Below, in pieces: positions 52,072 to 60,067 of a stretch of DNA of 64,000 nt (positions are counted from its first letter, which is position 1; every line of letters begins with the position of its first letter). The notes beneath the pieces were generated by a model. The model worked only from the letters and a program-made list of their open reading frames with translations, was not told where the DNA came from and searched no databases. The position numbers were made by a program, and so were the translations under genes. This stretch comes from Pseudomonadota bacterium (lineage in GTDB: Bacteria; Pseudomonadota; Gammaproteobacteria; JAADHS01): the NCBI GenBank assembly GCA_021821045.1, contig JAKACW010000024.1, positions 1-64,000 on the forward strand, in the 5' to 3' direction.

Positions 52072-53064
52072 CTAGGCCGCGTGACAGGTAACCACGCGAT
52101 TGCGCCCGGTGTTTTTGGCGCGGTACAGCGCTTTGTCGGCGGCTTTTAAGGCCGTCGTCGGCGTCATGATGGTTCGGACGGGCGTGACGCCAATGCTCAC
52201 AGTAAGGAATAAGTCCGCGGGAGCATCCGGTATAACGCTGTCGCGAAGCTGCTTGCGAAAGCGCTCGGCGATAATTTCACCGTGTTCGACGTTGGTTTCG
52301 GGCAGCAGCACGCCGAATTCTTCGCCGCCCAAACGAGCGAACACATCGCTGTCGCGAAAAATACTTGCGCCTACCGCCGCAAGGGCCGCCAATGCGGCAT
52401 CACCTACCGCATGGCCGTATGTATCGTTGACCCGCTTGAAGTGATCAATGTCGATCAATAGCAACGTCACGGGTTTTCCGTAACGTCGTTGCCGCTCGAT
52501 CTCCGCTTCAAGGGCCGAGATGAAGTAACGACGGTTGTAGCACCGCGTGAGTTCATCCCGCGTTGCCAATTCGCGCAGTGCGCGTTCATTGCGCTTTTCG
52601 CGGCTGACGTCGCGCAAAATTGCCACTCGCTGTCCGGTTGAAGGCAGCGGTTTTAGCGTCAACGTGAATTCAACGGGCTCATGCTTGGGAGAACGAGCAA
52701 CTGTCACCTCCGTATGCGTGGGGCCGCGACGCGCTTTGTCGAGCAGCCTCGCAATGAGTCGTCGCTGTTCGCCGTCGCTCCCGAACAGATCGAGCATCAA
52801 GGCGCCTTCGCTGGCGTTGACAAGTTCTGCGGCGGCGGCGTTGTGCCGGGTTATTTTGTTGTCTGTGTCTAGCAACAGGACGGCGTCGTCCAATGCGTCC
52901 AATACAGCCGTCGAAATTGCGTCGGAGCGGACGGCCGTGGCGGCTTGGGAATTTGTGCGGCCGTTACGGTTGGATGCCCATCCACCTGCGCGCGCGCGAT
53001 TTTTTGCCGCGACGATGCAGTGCGTCACTGAGCTTTCGGCACCGCTTTTATCCTGCCACGCCAT
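52072..53064 (-). CDS. PAS-GGDEF diguanylate cyclase
   Basis: A 330-aa cytoplasmic protein. A PAS domain (about 50-165) precedes a GGDEF domain with GGEEF and an inhibitory RxxD site (RDSD). Catalytic surroundings (IDIDHFKRVNDTYGHAVGD) are intact, so it should make c-di-GMP. No membrane helix is visible, so the stimulus is internal. ATG at 53064 (MAWQDKSG) is preferred over a start four codons upstream. It is divergent from the small ORF at 53248, and the gap carries two inverted repeats. Confidence 0.92.
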   Translation of the reverse strand: MAWQDKSGAESSVTHCIVAAKNRARAGGWASNRNGRTNSQAATAVRSDAISTAVLDALDDAVLLLDTDNKITRHNAAAAELVNASEGALMLDLFGSDGEQRRLIARLLDKARRGPTHTEVTVARSPKHEPVEFTLTLKPLPSTGQRVAILRDVSREKRNERALRELATRDELTRCYNRRYFISALEAEIERQRRYGKPVTLLLIDIDHFKRVNDTYGHAVGDAALAALAAVGASIFRDSDVFARLGGEEFGVLLPETNVEHGEIIAERFRKQLRDSVIPDAPADLFLTVSIGVTPVRTIMTPTTALKAADKALYRAKNTGRNRVVTCHAA

Positions 53065-53099
53065 GATACGAACCACTTGCTCCTAACCGTGCGTCATCG

Positions 53100-53120
53100 T
53101 AAGGTAACCAAACTACCTTA
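53100..53120. promoter_or_regulatory. inverted repeat TAAGGTA-N7-TACCTTA
   Basis: A perfect 7-bp repeat with a 7-base spacer lies 36 bases upstream of the PAS-GGDEF start and reads like a dimeric operator. The second repeat in the same gap is at 53160-53189. Confidence 0.35.
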
Positions 53121-53159
53121 TGGTTTTCTCGCATTGCGTTAGATTGGGCGTGTCGGCGT

Positions 53160-53189
53160 AAAGTTCAACTGCTTAACTTCGTGAACTTT
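53160..53189. promoter_or_regulatory. inverted repeat AAAGTTCA-N14-TGAACTTT
   Basis: A perfect 8-bp repeat with a 14-base spacer, running into a T tract on the plus strand. It could be an operator or a short terminator; no plus-strand gene lies directly upstream, so an operator is more likely. Confidence 0.35.
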
Positions 53190-53247
53190 TTTGTTGGATG
53201 ATCCTCTTACACGAAACGATGTTAACTACAATTCTAAAGGTGGATTT

Positions 53248-53430
53248 ATGGACAGTGACAAGCTCTTCATCCCTGATAAGTGGATCCATCAATTCGTCTT
53301 ACGCACGCGTGAGTACTTGTTCAGTGGCGACGCAGACCCGGCGGTGGATCGGGTCGCCAACGGATATGGCGAGACCATGAGTAGCGGGCAGAATGAATCC
53401 TCCACGCCGATTGCACGCGAAGATCTTTAA
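53248..53430 (+). CDS. small hypothetical protein, 60 aa
   Basis: The ORF MDSDKLFIPDKWIHQFVLRT and onward is preceded by a strong AAAGGTGG at good spacing, the main reason to accept it. It is acidic to neutral with no signal peptide, membrane segment or known motif. The ORF-track start 19 codons upstream lies before this ribosome binding site. It is divergent from a diguanylate cyclase and has no co-directional partner. Confidence 0.5.
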   Translation: MDSDKLFIPDKWIHQFVLRTREYLFSGDADPAVDRVANGYGETMSSGQNESSTPIAREDL

Positions 53431-53499
53431 CGAGGCGGATCGACTTGAGCGCGTCGTCTATCCAACACTTCGGTTGCCGAGTTTTCTCTCGGGCGATTG

Positions 53500-54063
53500 C
53501 TACCACGTCAGCGGGAAGTAGCCGTCTTTCTGAAAATCGACCATAGCCGTTAAGCCGGCCGTGACGTATTTGAACCCAGGCAAGACATGTTTGTGCTGAA
53601 CTTTTAGGCGGCGCCCGGTATTCTGGCAGAAGTAAAATTCGACACCCATGTCCATGAGTTCCTTGACCATGGGCTGGAATGGGTTTTCCAATGAATGCCG
53701 CTCGGCGGCGTCGTTGTTCAGTGCCAGCGGCGCCCCATCTCCGAAAACGATAGCCGCGATCTCGTAGTCAACTCCGCGGCGCATGCCGTGGGTCACTTCA
53801 TAATCCAGAATCGCTTGTTTGATTTGTTTTAGAAAGTAGGGCTGACCGTTAGGCCCGTTCTGGTAAAGATTGTTGATCTGAATGACGACTTTGACCTTTG
53901 TTCGGTGCTTGAGGCAGCGCGTGTTCGCTTGTGTGCCGGCGCCGAATTCATCGTCGAGGGATTTTCCCGACACCAATCCCGCGGGACAGGCCGTTTGGTC
54001 GGCCGCCGCTGCGGCGGCCGACCAAACAAGACAAGCCAGGATCGGAAGCGCAAGTAGTCTCAT
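53500..54063 (-). CDS. periplasmic DsrE-fold protein
   Basis: A 187-aa exported protein. The signal peptide (MRLLALPILACLVWSAAAAA) is followed by a DsrE/DsrF-like alpha/beta domain (KVKVVIQINNLYQNG, DYEIAAIVFGDG, VTAGLTAMVDFQKDGYF). A Cys in EFYFCQNTGRR could carry sulfur, as in DsrE-family carriers, and two further Cys lie in the first part. In sulfur oxidisers such proteins handle sulfane sulfur, but the fold is widespread. It begins the minus-strand pair or follows ftsH, 30 bases after the ftsH stop. Its signal-peptide region contains a 35-base perfect palindrome. Confidence 0.8.
   Translation of the reverse strand: MRLLALPILACLVWSAAAAAADQTACPAGLVSGKSLDDEFGAGTQANTRCLKHRTKVKVVIQINNLYQNGPNGQPYFLKQIKQAILDYEVTHGMRRGVDYEIAAIVFGDGAPLALNNDAAERHSLENPFQPMVKELMDMGVEFYFCQNTGRRLKVQHKHVLPGFKYVTAGLTAMVDFQKDGYFPLTW
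53993..54027. repeat. 35-base perfect palindrome inside the dsrE-like gene
   Basis: GTTTGGTCGGCCGCCGC, one central T, and the exact reverse complement. It encodes the end of the signal peptide, and both strands read the same VWSAAAAAADQT stretch. Such length is far beyond chance in coding sequence. Confidence 0.85.
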
Positions 54064-54093
54064 CGTTACATCCTGTGTTGCCGCTGCGGTGGG

Positions 54094-55980
54094 CTAAGGA
54101 TTAACCGCCGGCTCCAGCGAAGGCATGTCGTCACGCGGTTTACGGGCCTTCTTGCCGCCGCTGCTCTGGGGCGGACGCGGCGGCCTGCCGGCCATGATGT
54201 CTTCGACTTGCTGCTTGTCCAGCGTTTCATACTCCACCAAAGCTTCCGCCATGCTATGCAGGATCTCGGCTTTTTCCTCGAGTACCTCTTGCGCGCGCTT
54301 GTAATTCGTTTCGATCAAGGTGGCGATTTCCTTGTCGATCGCTTCCGCCGTGCTCGCCGAAACTTGGTGCTCGTTGTATGAACCGCCAAGATAGCCGGGG
54401 CCGTCTTCCTCCATGAACGCGCGGGGACCGACAATGCGCGACAATCCCCAGCGTTTGACCATATTGGTTGCAAGTTCGGTCGCCCTCTGGATGTCATTCG
54501 ATGCGCCCGTCGTTACCGCATCGGGCCCGAACACAATTTCCTCGGCGATGCGGCCGCCGAACAAGCTGGCCAATTGGCTTTCCAGGCGGCGCTTGCTGTA
54601 ACTCACCCGGTCTTCTTCCGGCAGGTACATGGTCACGCCCAAGGCGCGGCCGCGGGGAATGATGCTTACTTTGTGCACAGGATCGTGCTCCGGAACGCTC
54701 AGACCGACGATGGTATGTCCGGCTTCGTGGTAAGCGGTGAGCTTCTTCTCGTAGTCGCTCATCACCATGGAGCGTCGCTCGGCACCCATGAGAATCTTGT
54801 CCTTTGCGCGTTCGAAGTCTTCATTGGTGACGTGATCGCGGCGGGCCCTGGCGGCGAACAAGGCGGCTTCGTTGACCAGGTTCGCCAAGTCGGCACCGGA
54901 AAAGCCGGGTGTGCCGCGCGCGATCGTGGTGGGATCGACGCCGGGGGTGAGGGGAATTTTGCGCATGTGGGTGCGCAGAATGTGTTCGCGGCCGCGAATG
55001 TCGGGCAGTGGAACCGTCACTTGGCGGTCGAATCGACCGGGGCGCAGCAGCGCTTTGTCGAGCACGTCAGGACGATTGGTCGCGGCAATGACGATGATGC
55101 CTTCGTTGCCTTCGAAGCCGTCCATCTCGACCAGCAATTGGTTGAGCGTTTGTTCGCGTTCATCATTGCCGCCGCCAACGCCGGAACCGCGCTTGCGGCC
55201 GACAGCGTCGATTTCATCGATGAATACAATGCACGGGGCGGCTTTTTTGGCTTCGACGAATAAGTCGCGTACGCGTGAAGCGCCGACACCAACGAACATT
55301 TCGACGAAGTCCGAGCCGGAGATAAAGAAGAACGGAACTTTGGCTTCGCCGGCGATAGCTTTGGCCAGCAGCGTCTTGCCGGTACCGGGCGGGCCGACCA
55401 TAAGGACCCCGCGTGGGATGCGGCCACCGACTTTCATGAAGCGTTCGCCATCGCGCAGATAGTCGACGATCTCAGCGACTTCTTCCTTGGCTTCGTCGAC
55501 GCCCGCAACATCGTTGAACGTGACATTTACTTGGCCGGCAGTGAAGGTCTTGGCGGTGGTCTTGCCGAAGCGAAAAGCGCCGCCTGCGCCGCCGCCTTGC
55601 GAGCGGCGAAGAAAGTAGATCCACAGTGCGATGATAATAATAAAGGGGAGCCACGATACCAGCAGGCTGCCAAGGAAGGAGGGCTCTTTCTTGCGGGCTG
55701 CGGTTATCACGACGTTGTGTTTGATCAAGTCGCCCATAAGGCCCGGATCATTGGGCGCGTAAGCGCGTATCGGCGTGCTGTCGGTTGTGTAGCCGTAAAC
55801 GATGCCTTCGTCGAGATGAACCCGGCTGAGATCGCCGCGGTCCAGTTTGGACAGAAACTCGGAATAGGGCACGGTGTAGCGCGCCTCTTCCATTTGAGAA
55901 GTGGAGTTGGATAACGCAAGCGCCAAAACTAGCGCCACGACGGTCGTCAAAATGATGACAGGAACCCCGAAATTATTCAT
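54094..55980 (-). CDS. ftsH: ATP-dependent zinc metalloprotease FtsH
   Basis: A 628-aa membrane AAA+ protease that degrades membrane and some soluble proteins. Two helices (about 5-23 and 105-125) flank a periplasmic segment. The AAA+ part has Walker A GPPGTGKT, Walker [13 protein letters not shown] and the pore loop [17 protein letters not shown]. The protease part has zinc motif HEAGH. The usual neighbours ftsJ/rlmE and folP are absent; instead a DsrE-fold gene starts 30 bases before it on the same strand. It may be a second ftsH copy. Confidence 0.97.
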   Translation of the reverse strand: MNNFGVPVIILTTVVALVLALALSNSTSQMEEARYTVPYSEFLSKLDRGDLSRVHLDEGIVYGYTTDSTPIRAYAPNDPGLMGDLIKHNVVITAARKKEPSFLGSLLVSWLPFIIIIALWIYFLRRSQGGGAGGAFRFGKTTAKTFTAGQVNVTFNDVAGVDEAKEEVAEIVDYLRDGERFMKVGGRIPRGVLMVGPPGTGKTLLAKAIAGEAKVPFFFISGSDFVEMFVGVGASRVRDLFVEAKKAAPCIVFIDEIDAVGRKRGSGVGGGNDEREQTLNQLLVEMDGFEGNEGIIVIAATNRPDVLDKALLRPGRFDRQVTVPLPDIRGREHILRTHMRKIPLTPGVDPTTIARGTPGFSGADLANLVNEAALFAARARRDHVTNEDFERAKDKILMGAERRSMVMSDYEKKLTAYHEAGHTIVGLSVPEHDPVHKVSIIPRGRALGVTMYLPEEDRVSYSKRRLESQLASLFGGRIAEEIVFGPDAVTTGASNDIQRATELATNMVKRWGLSRIVGPRAFMEEDGPGYLGGSYNEHQVSASTAEAIDKEIATLIETNYKRAQEVLEEKAEILHSMAEALVEYETLDKQQVEDIMAGRPPRPPQSSGGKKARKPRDDMPSLEPAVNP

Positions 55981-56142
55981 GACAGCTAGCCCCGCTTTGG
56001 CGCGTAAGTTGCGCGTGGATAAGAAGAAACGACCTAGGATTCAAACTCATTATCGACCGACGGGTGAGAATCCAAAGCCAGCACCTGGGTGTACCGATGC
56101 AAATCGCGGGCCGTCGAAGAGAGGGAGAGGCAAAATGGAAAG

Positions 56143-56173
56143 CACGGCGCGTGACGTTAAGTCACGCGCCGTG
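56143..56173 (-). terminator. intrinsic terminator of RRM gene
   Basis: CACGGCGCGTGAC and its reverse complement form a perfect 13-bp stem around GTTAA, 35 bases beyond the RRM stop. On the minus strand it is followed by CTTTCCATTTT, a moderate T tract. Confidence 0.6.
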
Positions 56174-56207
56174 TGCAGATTTCAAAATCCGGTTTGTTCG
56201 CTGCTTG

Positions 56208-56480
56208 TTAACGGCGTGGACGCGGTGGCCGTGATGGTTTTTCTTGGGCGAGGTTAACCCGCAGGGGGCGTCCTCCGATGTCCTTGCCGTTAAGCGCGTC
56301 GATCGCTGACTGCGCTGCGTCCTGTTCCATTTCCACAAACCCGAAGCCGCGCGGACGACCCGTCTCGCGATCCGTGATTAGCTTGACTGAATGAACGGTG
56401 CCGTGGGCGCCGAACATGCCGCGCAGTTCATCCTCGGACGTGGTGTATGGCAGGTTGCCAACGTAGATAGACTTAAGCAT
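56208..56480 (-). CDS. single RRM RNA-binding protein
   Basis: A 90-aa protein made of one RNA recognition motif. RNP2 is SIYVGNLPY and RNP1 is RGFGFVEM; a short Pro/Arg tail ends it. Such glycine-poor bacterial RRM proteins, related to the cyanobacterial Rbp family, bind RNA and are often cold-induced. The ATG at 56480 starts the domain; the ORF-track start is 18 codons upstream. A strong hairpin terminator follows. Confidence 0.88.
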   Translation of the reverse strand: MLKSIYVGNLPYTTSEDELRGMFGAHGTVHSVKLITDRETGRPRGFGFVEMEQDAAQSAIDALNGKDIGGRPLRVNLAQEKPSRPPRPRR

Positions 56481-56661
56481 TTTTAGAGACTCACTTTGCA
56501 CTTCAAGACACAATAAAAACGGCCGAATCAACAACCTCTCGAACCGTCAACCGGCCCCCCTGGTTGGAGGGTATGGTAAGTATAGACACAGTTGGCGATG
56601 CTTCGTCTAGATCGTAGTCTTTCGTAATCGGCGGGGGAGAGGACTCACGGACGGGTTCGGT

Positions 56662-56690
56662 GGACATCACAGGCATTGCCTATGATGTCC
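56662..56690. repeat. hairpin between minE and RRM gene
   Basis: GGACATCA and TGATGTCC enclose AGGC-ATT-GCCT, giving a long stem with one C-A mismatch. There is no T tract on the minus strand, so it may stabilise the minCDE transcript end rather than terminate it. Confidence 0.4.
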
Positions 56691-56728
56691 AACCTTTTGA
56701 ATTGTCTGCTATTATTTCTTGTGCGCCG

Positions 56729-57010
56729 TTAGCGCGCGGCGGCCTGTTTGGCCATGGCTTCCGCCTCGGGCAGCATGATGTTCAGCTCCAGAATGTCGCA
56801 CTCGCCATCGCGGTCTAAATTGACCTGGACTTGATCCAAATCAATGTTCACGTACTTGGCCACCACTTCCAGCAAGTCGCGTTTCATTTGGGGCAGAAAA
56901 TCGGGGCCATCCCTGTCGCTGTGTTCCCGCGCCAGAATAATCTGCAGCCGGTCCTTGGCCACCGTGGCGGTGCGTTTTGGTCGTCGCAATAAGTAGTCCA
57001 ATATGCTCAT
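56729..57010 (-). CDS. minE: cell division topological specificity factor MinE
   Basis: A 93-aa protein that stimulates MinD ATPase and drives Min oscillation, so that Z-ring formation is confined to mid-cell. The N-terminal membrane/MinD-binding helix (DYLLRRPKRTATVAKDRLQI) and the beta-strand topological domain (CDILELNIMLPE) are both present. It starts 3 bases after minD and ends the minCDE operon. Confidence 0.95.
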   Translation of the reverse strand: MSILDYLLRRPKRTATVAKDRLQIILAREHSDRDGPDFLPQMKRDLLEVVAKYVNIDLDQVQVNLDRDGECDILELNIMLPEAEAMAKQAAAR

Positions 57011-57013
57011 AGC

Positions 57014-57826
57014 TTAGGTCCCAAAAAGTCGGCTGAGAAAACCCTTCTTCTCTTCTTCCAAGAAGCGCATGGGGCGGCTTTCCCCAAGCAAACGGGCCAC
57101 GACATCTTGATAGGCTTGACCGCTAGGGCTGGTCTGATCGTGTATCACGGGGACACCGGCGTTCGATGCCTGCAAAACGGATTCTGATTCCGGGATCACG
57201 CCAACCAGCGGGATACCCAGCAGCTCTTGCACGTCGGTGATGCTCAACATCTCGCCCAGGCTGGCGCGCTTTGGAGAGTAGCGCGTCACCAGCAAGTGCT
57301 CTTTGATAGGGGTCTCTTGACCTTCCTCGGCGCGTTTCGATTTCGCCGACAGAATGCCCAATATCCGATCGGAGTCACGCACCGAAGAGACTTCTGGGTT
57401 TGTAACGACCAAGGCTTCATCGGCGTAATACAGCGCCATGACCGCGCCACGTTCGATTCCTGCGGGGGAGTCGCAAACGATGTAGTCGAAAGTCTGCTTG
57501 AGCTCTTCCAGCACTTCGCCGACGCCTTCACGGGTAAGGGCTTCCTTATCGCGTGTTTGCGAGGCGGGCAGAATGGATAGCGTGTCGCAATGCTTGTCTC
57601 GAATCAGCGCCTGCTTGAGCGAGGCTTCCTTCTGAATGACATTGACGAAGTCATACACGACGCGTCTTTCGCAGCCTAATATCAGATCAAGGTTGCGCAA
57701 ACCGATGTCGAAATCGATGACCACGGTCTTTTTGCCGCGTTGGGCAAGCCCGCTGGCCACACTTGCGCTTGTCGTGGTTTTTCCAACCCCGCCTTTGCCC
57801 GAGGTGACTACAATTACCTTTGCCAA
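57014..57826 (-). CDS. minD: septum site-determining ATPase MinD
   Basis: A 270-aa ParA-like ATPase that recruits MinC to the membrane and oscillates with MinE. The deviant Walker A is GKGGVGKTT; DFDIGLRNLDL and CDSPAGIERGA mark the switch regions. The last residues (EEEKKGFLSRLFGT) form the amphipathic membrane-targeting helix. It lies 62 bases after minC and 3 before minE. Confidence 0.97.
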   Translation of the reverse strand: MAKVIVVTSGKGGVGKTTTSASVASGLAQRGKKTVVIDFDIGLRNLDLILGCERRVVYDFVNVIQKEASLKQALIRDKHCDTLSILPASQTRDKEALTREGVGEVLEELKQTFDYIVCDSPAGIERGAVMALYYADEALVVTNPEVSSVRDSDRILGILSAKSKRAEEGQETPIKEHLLVTRYSPKRASLGEMLSITDVQELLGIPLVGVIPESESVLQASNAGVPVIHDQTSPSGQAYQDVVARLLGESRPMRFLEEEKKGFLSRLFGT

Positions 57827-57888
57827 CGTTGTCTCCTTATCGGTCTAAAATTGTCGATGTCGGCCGCGCGATGCGCGCCGCCCCAGCC

Positions 57889-58722
57889 TTACCCGCCCAT
57901 CGGCTCGATTTTGAGTTGTTCGCTTTCGTCCAAGTAAATCTGTACCGCTTTGTGCCGCACCGCGTCCGGAACATTGTCCTCGAACACGCGGTAATGGCCC
58001 GCGATCGACACCAGTTCCGCACCCATGTTTTGACAGAAGATGCGGGCCGTGCGGTCTCCTGTAACCCCGGCCAAAGCGCGCCCGCGCAACGGGGCGTACA
58101 CGTGAATGTTGCCGTCGGCGACGATTTCCGCCCCCGCGTTTACCGCCGCGAGCACGATGAGGTCGCCGCCGCGCGCGTAAATCTGCTGTCCCGAGCGAAT
58201 GGGCTGGTAGATTACCTTGGTGATCGTGGGCACCGGGGCTGTTTCGCTCTCGGCTTGCTTTTCGATTTTGTGCTGGCGGGTGGTCGTTGTTGCTTCGGCC
58301 GATTTTGCGTCCGATTCGGGAGTCGAGGCTTTCTGCGACGGCAGGTCCCGGATTGCGCCGCCTTTCATCAGCGCCAGGCCAGCTCGCTTCGCGGCCTCCT
58401 GCTGCGGTGGTGTGGCATGTCGCACGCCAACCGGAATCAATCGCAACTCGCGCAGAAGTGTAATGAAGGGCGAAAAATCCAACTCCAGCCCCGCCTCTTT
58501 TAGCGGCTCGACGTCGATGACCACGGGCGCATCCTCGAAAAACCGCGGACCTTGGGCGATCTTACCCTTCAGTTCGGATTCGATGTCGGTGAGGTCGTTG
58601 GTGTGCAGCCGCAAGACGGTGAGAGTAAACACCGACCCTTTGAGATCAAGGGCCGCTTTGTGTTCTTTCGGCACGAATAGGTCAGTTATTTCAGCCTGGC
58701 CCGCCGTCAATACTGTCTTCAT
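57889..58722 (-). CDS. minC: septum site-determining protein MinC
   Basis: A 277-aa FtsZ polymerisation inhibitor. The N-terminal domain (about 8-115, FTLTVLRLHTNDLTDIESEL) is followed by a linker rich in Ser/Thr/Ala (about 130-175). The C-terminal beta-helix (about 180-270; GDLIVLAAVNAGAEIVADGN, IHVYAPLRGRALAGV) binds MinD and dimerises. The linker is longer than in Escherichia coli. It is the first gene of minCDE. Confidence 0.95.
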   Translation of the reverse strand: MKTVLTAGQAEITDLFVPKEHKAALDLKGSVFTLTVLRLHTNDLTDIESELKGKIAQGPRFFEDAPVVIDVEPLKEAGLELDFSPFITLLRELRLIPVGVRHATPPQQEAAKRAGLALMKGGAIRDLPSQKASTPESDAKSAEATTTTRQHKIEKQAESETAPVPTITKVIYQPIRSGQQIYARGGDLIVLAAVNAGAEIVADGNIHVYAPLRGRALAGVTGDRTARIFCQNMGAELVSIAGHYRVFEDNVPDAVRHKAVQIYLDESEQLKIEPMGG

Positions 58723-58866
58723 CCTTGCTGGTGCCGTCCTTGCCGTTGTGCCCGTAACGGGAGCGCCTCATGGCTGCTGCTATTGTACGAAGCAAGCGCT
58801 GCCATAAGCAACACGATCGATCACTTCATTCGCCGACTCACCCTGCAAACGTGGTCGAGCGTGTGT

Positions 58867-59718
58867 CTATTGCTGTGAGTTGTTGCCGTAAGAAAATTCG
58901 GTGGTGTGTAGCACCTTGCCGTCCTCCGCCACGACGCTGACGCGCCATTGACCCGTCTGTTTCGCGCCGAGGTATTTGCTCGAGGAGGCGCGCCATCGGT
59001 CACTGCCAACTCGGAACGTGACGTTGGCGACGGTTTCATCCGCGAACTCCCAGCGGTGGGTGATCCGCTGGCCGGCGAGCTTGCGCAATTCCGTAAAGAA
59101 AAACACTTGTTTCACGCCTTCGGACTCCGCCGCGATGGCGTCGCCCAATCGATCGGTCGGCTCCCGGTTGGTTAATGCGGACGTTAGCTGGGCGCGCGCG
59201 ACGTTGTCGGACGATACCGCCGGCGCTCGGCCGCTGTCTGCGCGGAGTTCAGCGACGGTGGCCGGCTTGGTCTGCTGCGCGGCGGTTGCGTTGTCTCTCG
59301 ACTGTTGCTCCGCTTGTTGCGCTGTTGCGTCTGCCGGTGTGCGCAATGGCGCGGCGGGGTTCGTCGGCGTTTCGGCTTGCACCTTGCCGGTAGTTTCGTC
59401 GCTGGCTTGCGCCGCAACGGGGGCAACGGCCGCTGGTTGAGTTTCGAGTTCGTCGGTGCCGCCGCGCATCACGATCACGAGCACGCCAAGCAGGAGCACT
59501 GCAGCGCCGACCGCGGATAGGGCGCGACCGGTTAAAGCCGATCTTGACGAGCTGGGTACAGAGTTTCGGTTTGGGTGGGCTACATCCTGTGCGCCTGGCA
59601 CCGTTCGCAGCGTAGGTTCGGTAGTGCGGCGCCCTCTTGGGCGGGAATCGATATCCGCTTCGGCACCGGCGTCGCCGTTGCCAAGCTTAATCTTTATCTT
59701 GAGCGTCCTTGCGGTCAT
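58867..59718 (-). CDS. membrane-anchored DUF2914 protein
   Basis: A 283-aa protein with a short cytoplasmic N-terminus, one membrane helix (about 70-90, ALSAVGAAVLLLGVLVIVM), an Ala/Gln/Thr-rich linker and a C-terminal DUF2914 domain (VFFFTELRKLAGQRITHRWE, then SSSKYLGAKQTGQWRVSV). DUF2914 is a periplasmic beta domain of unknown function. ATG at 59718 has AGGA 6 bases upstream; the ORF-track start is 11 codons earlier. It lies upstream of minC with a gap of 144 bases, on the same strand. Confidence 0.8.
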   Translation of the reverse strand: MTARTLKIKIKLGNGDAGAEADIDSRPRGRRTTEPTLRTVPGAQDVAHPNRNSVPSSSRSALTGRALSAVGAAVLLLGVLVIVMRGGTDELETQPAAVAPVAAQASDETTGKVQAETPTNPAAPLRTPADATAQQAEQQSRDNATAAQQTKPATVAELRADSGRAPAVSSDNVARAQLTSALTNREPTDRLGDAIAAESEGVKQVFFFTELRKLAGQRITHRWEFADETVANVTFRVGSDRWRASSSKYLGAKQTGQWRVSVVAEDGKVLHTTEFSYGNNSQQ

Positions 59719-60067
59719 CACGTGTCCTCGTGCCAAACTTCCCTTGGACATCGGGCGGGTAAGCGCTGTCTCCGGTTTGAGATCGGATCGATGGATCTCT
59801 CAACCCGCCGCGCCATCTTGCGGTCGACGCGTTCGACAACCACTACATCTAGTCCTTGCCGGCCAATCCTAGAGGACCGGATACGCTTGGTCAAGTGGCG
59901 CAACGATTTAGGTTCGCCGGAATTTCCGGTGCGACGGGCTGCTCACTTCTGCGTATATGCTGCCAAGATCCGTGCGACCCAAAAAAAGTGCTGCTCACAA
60001 TAGGGTGAATCGCCTGCGCTGCGGACGGCGCCGATGTCGCCCCGCCACAATGCATTTCATATATATA
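59719..60067. other. intergenic region between cbbO and DUF2914 gene
   Basis: These 349 bases carry no credible gene. On the minus strand they hold a TTTTTTT run about 80 bases beyond the cbbO stop, possibly a weak terminator, and then the promoter-like pair described separately. Confidence 0.45.
59866..59894 (-). promoter_or_regulatory. putative sigma-70 promoter of DUF2914 gene
   Basis: On the minus strand TTGACC and TAGGAT are separated by exactly 17 bases, about 145 bases upstream of the DUF2914 start. It would separate this gene from the cbb operon. Confidence 0.45.

Noticed and set aside
53882-54097. 71-aa plus-strand ORF across the dsrE-like gene
   Set aside because: Its Ala-rich stretch only mirrors the perfect palindrome; the rest is unlike any protein and the antisense gene is well supported.
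54600-55263. plus-strand ORFs opposite ftsH
   Set aside because: They are shadows of a highly conserved gene.
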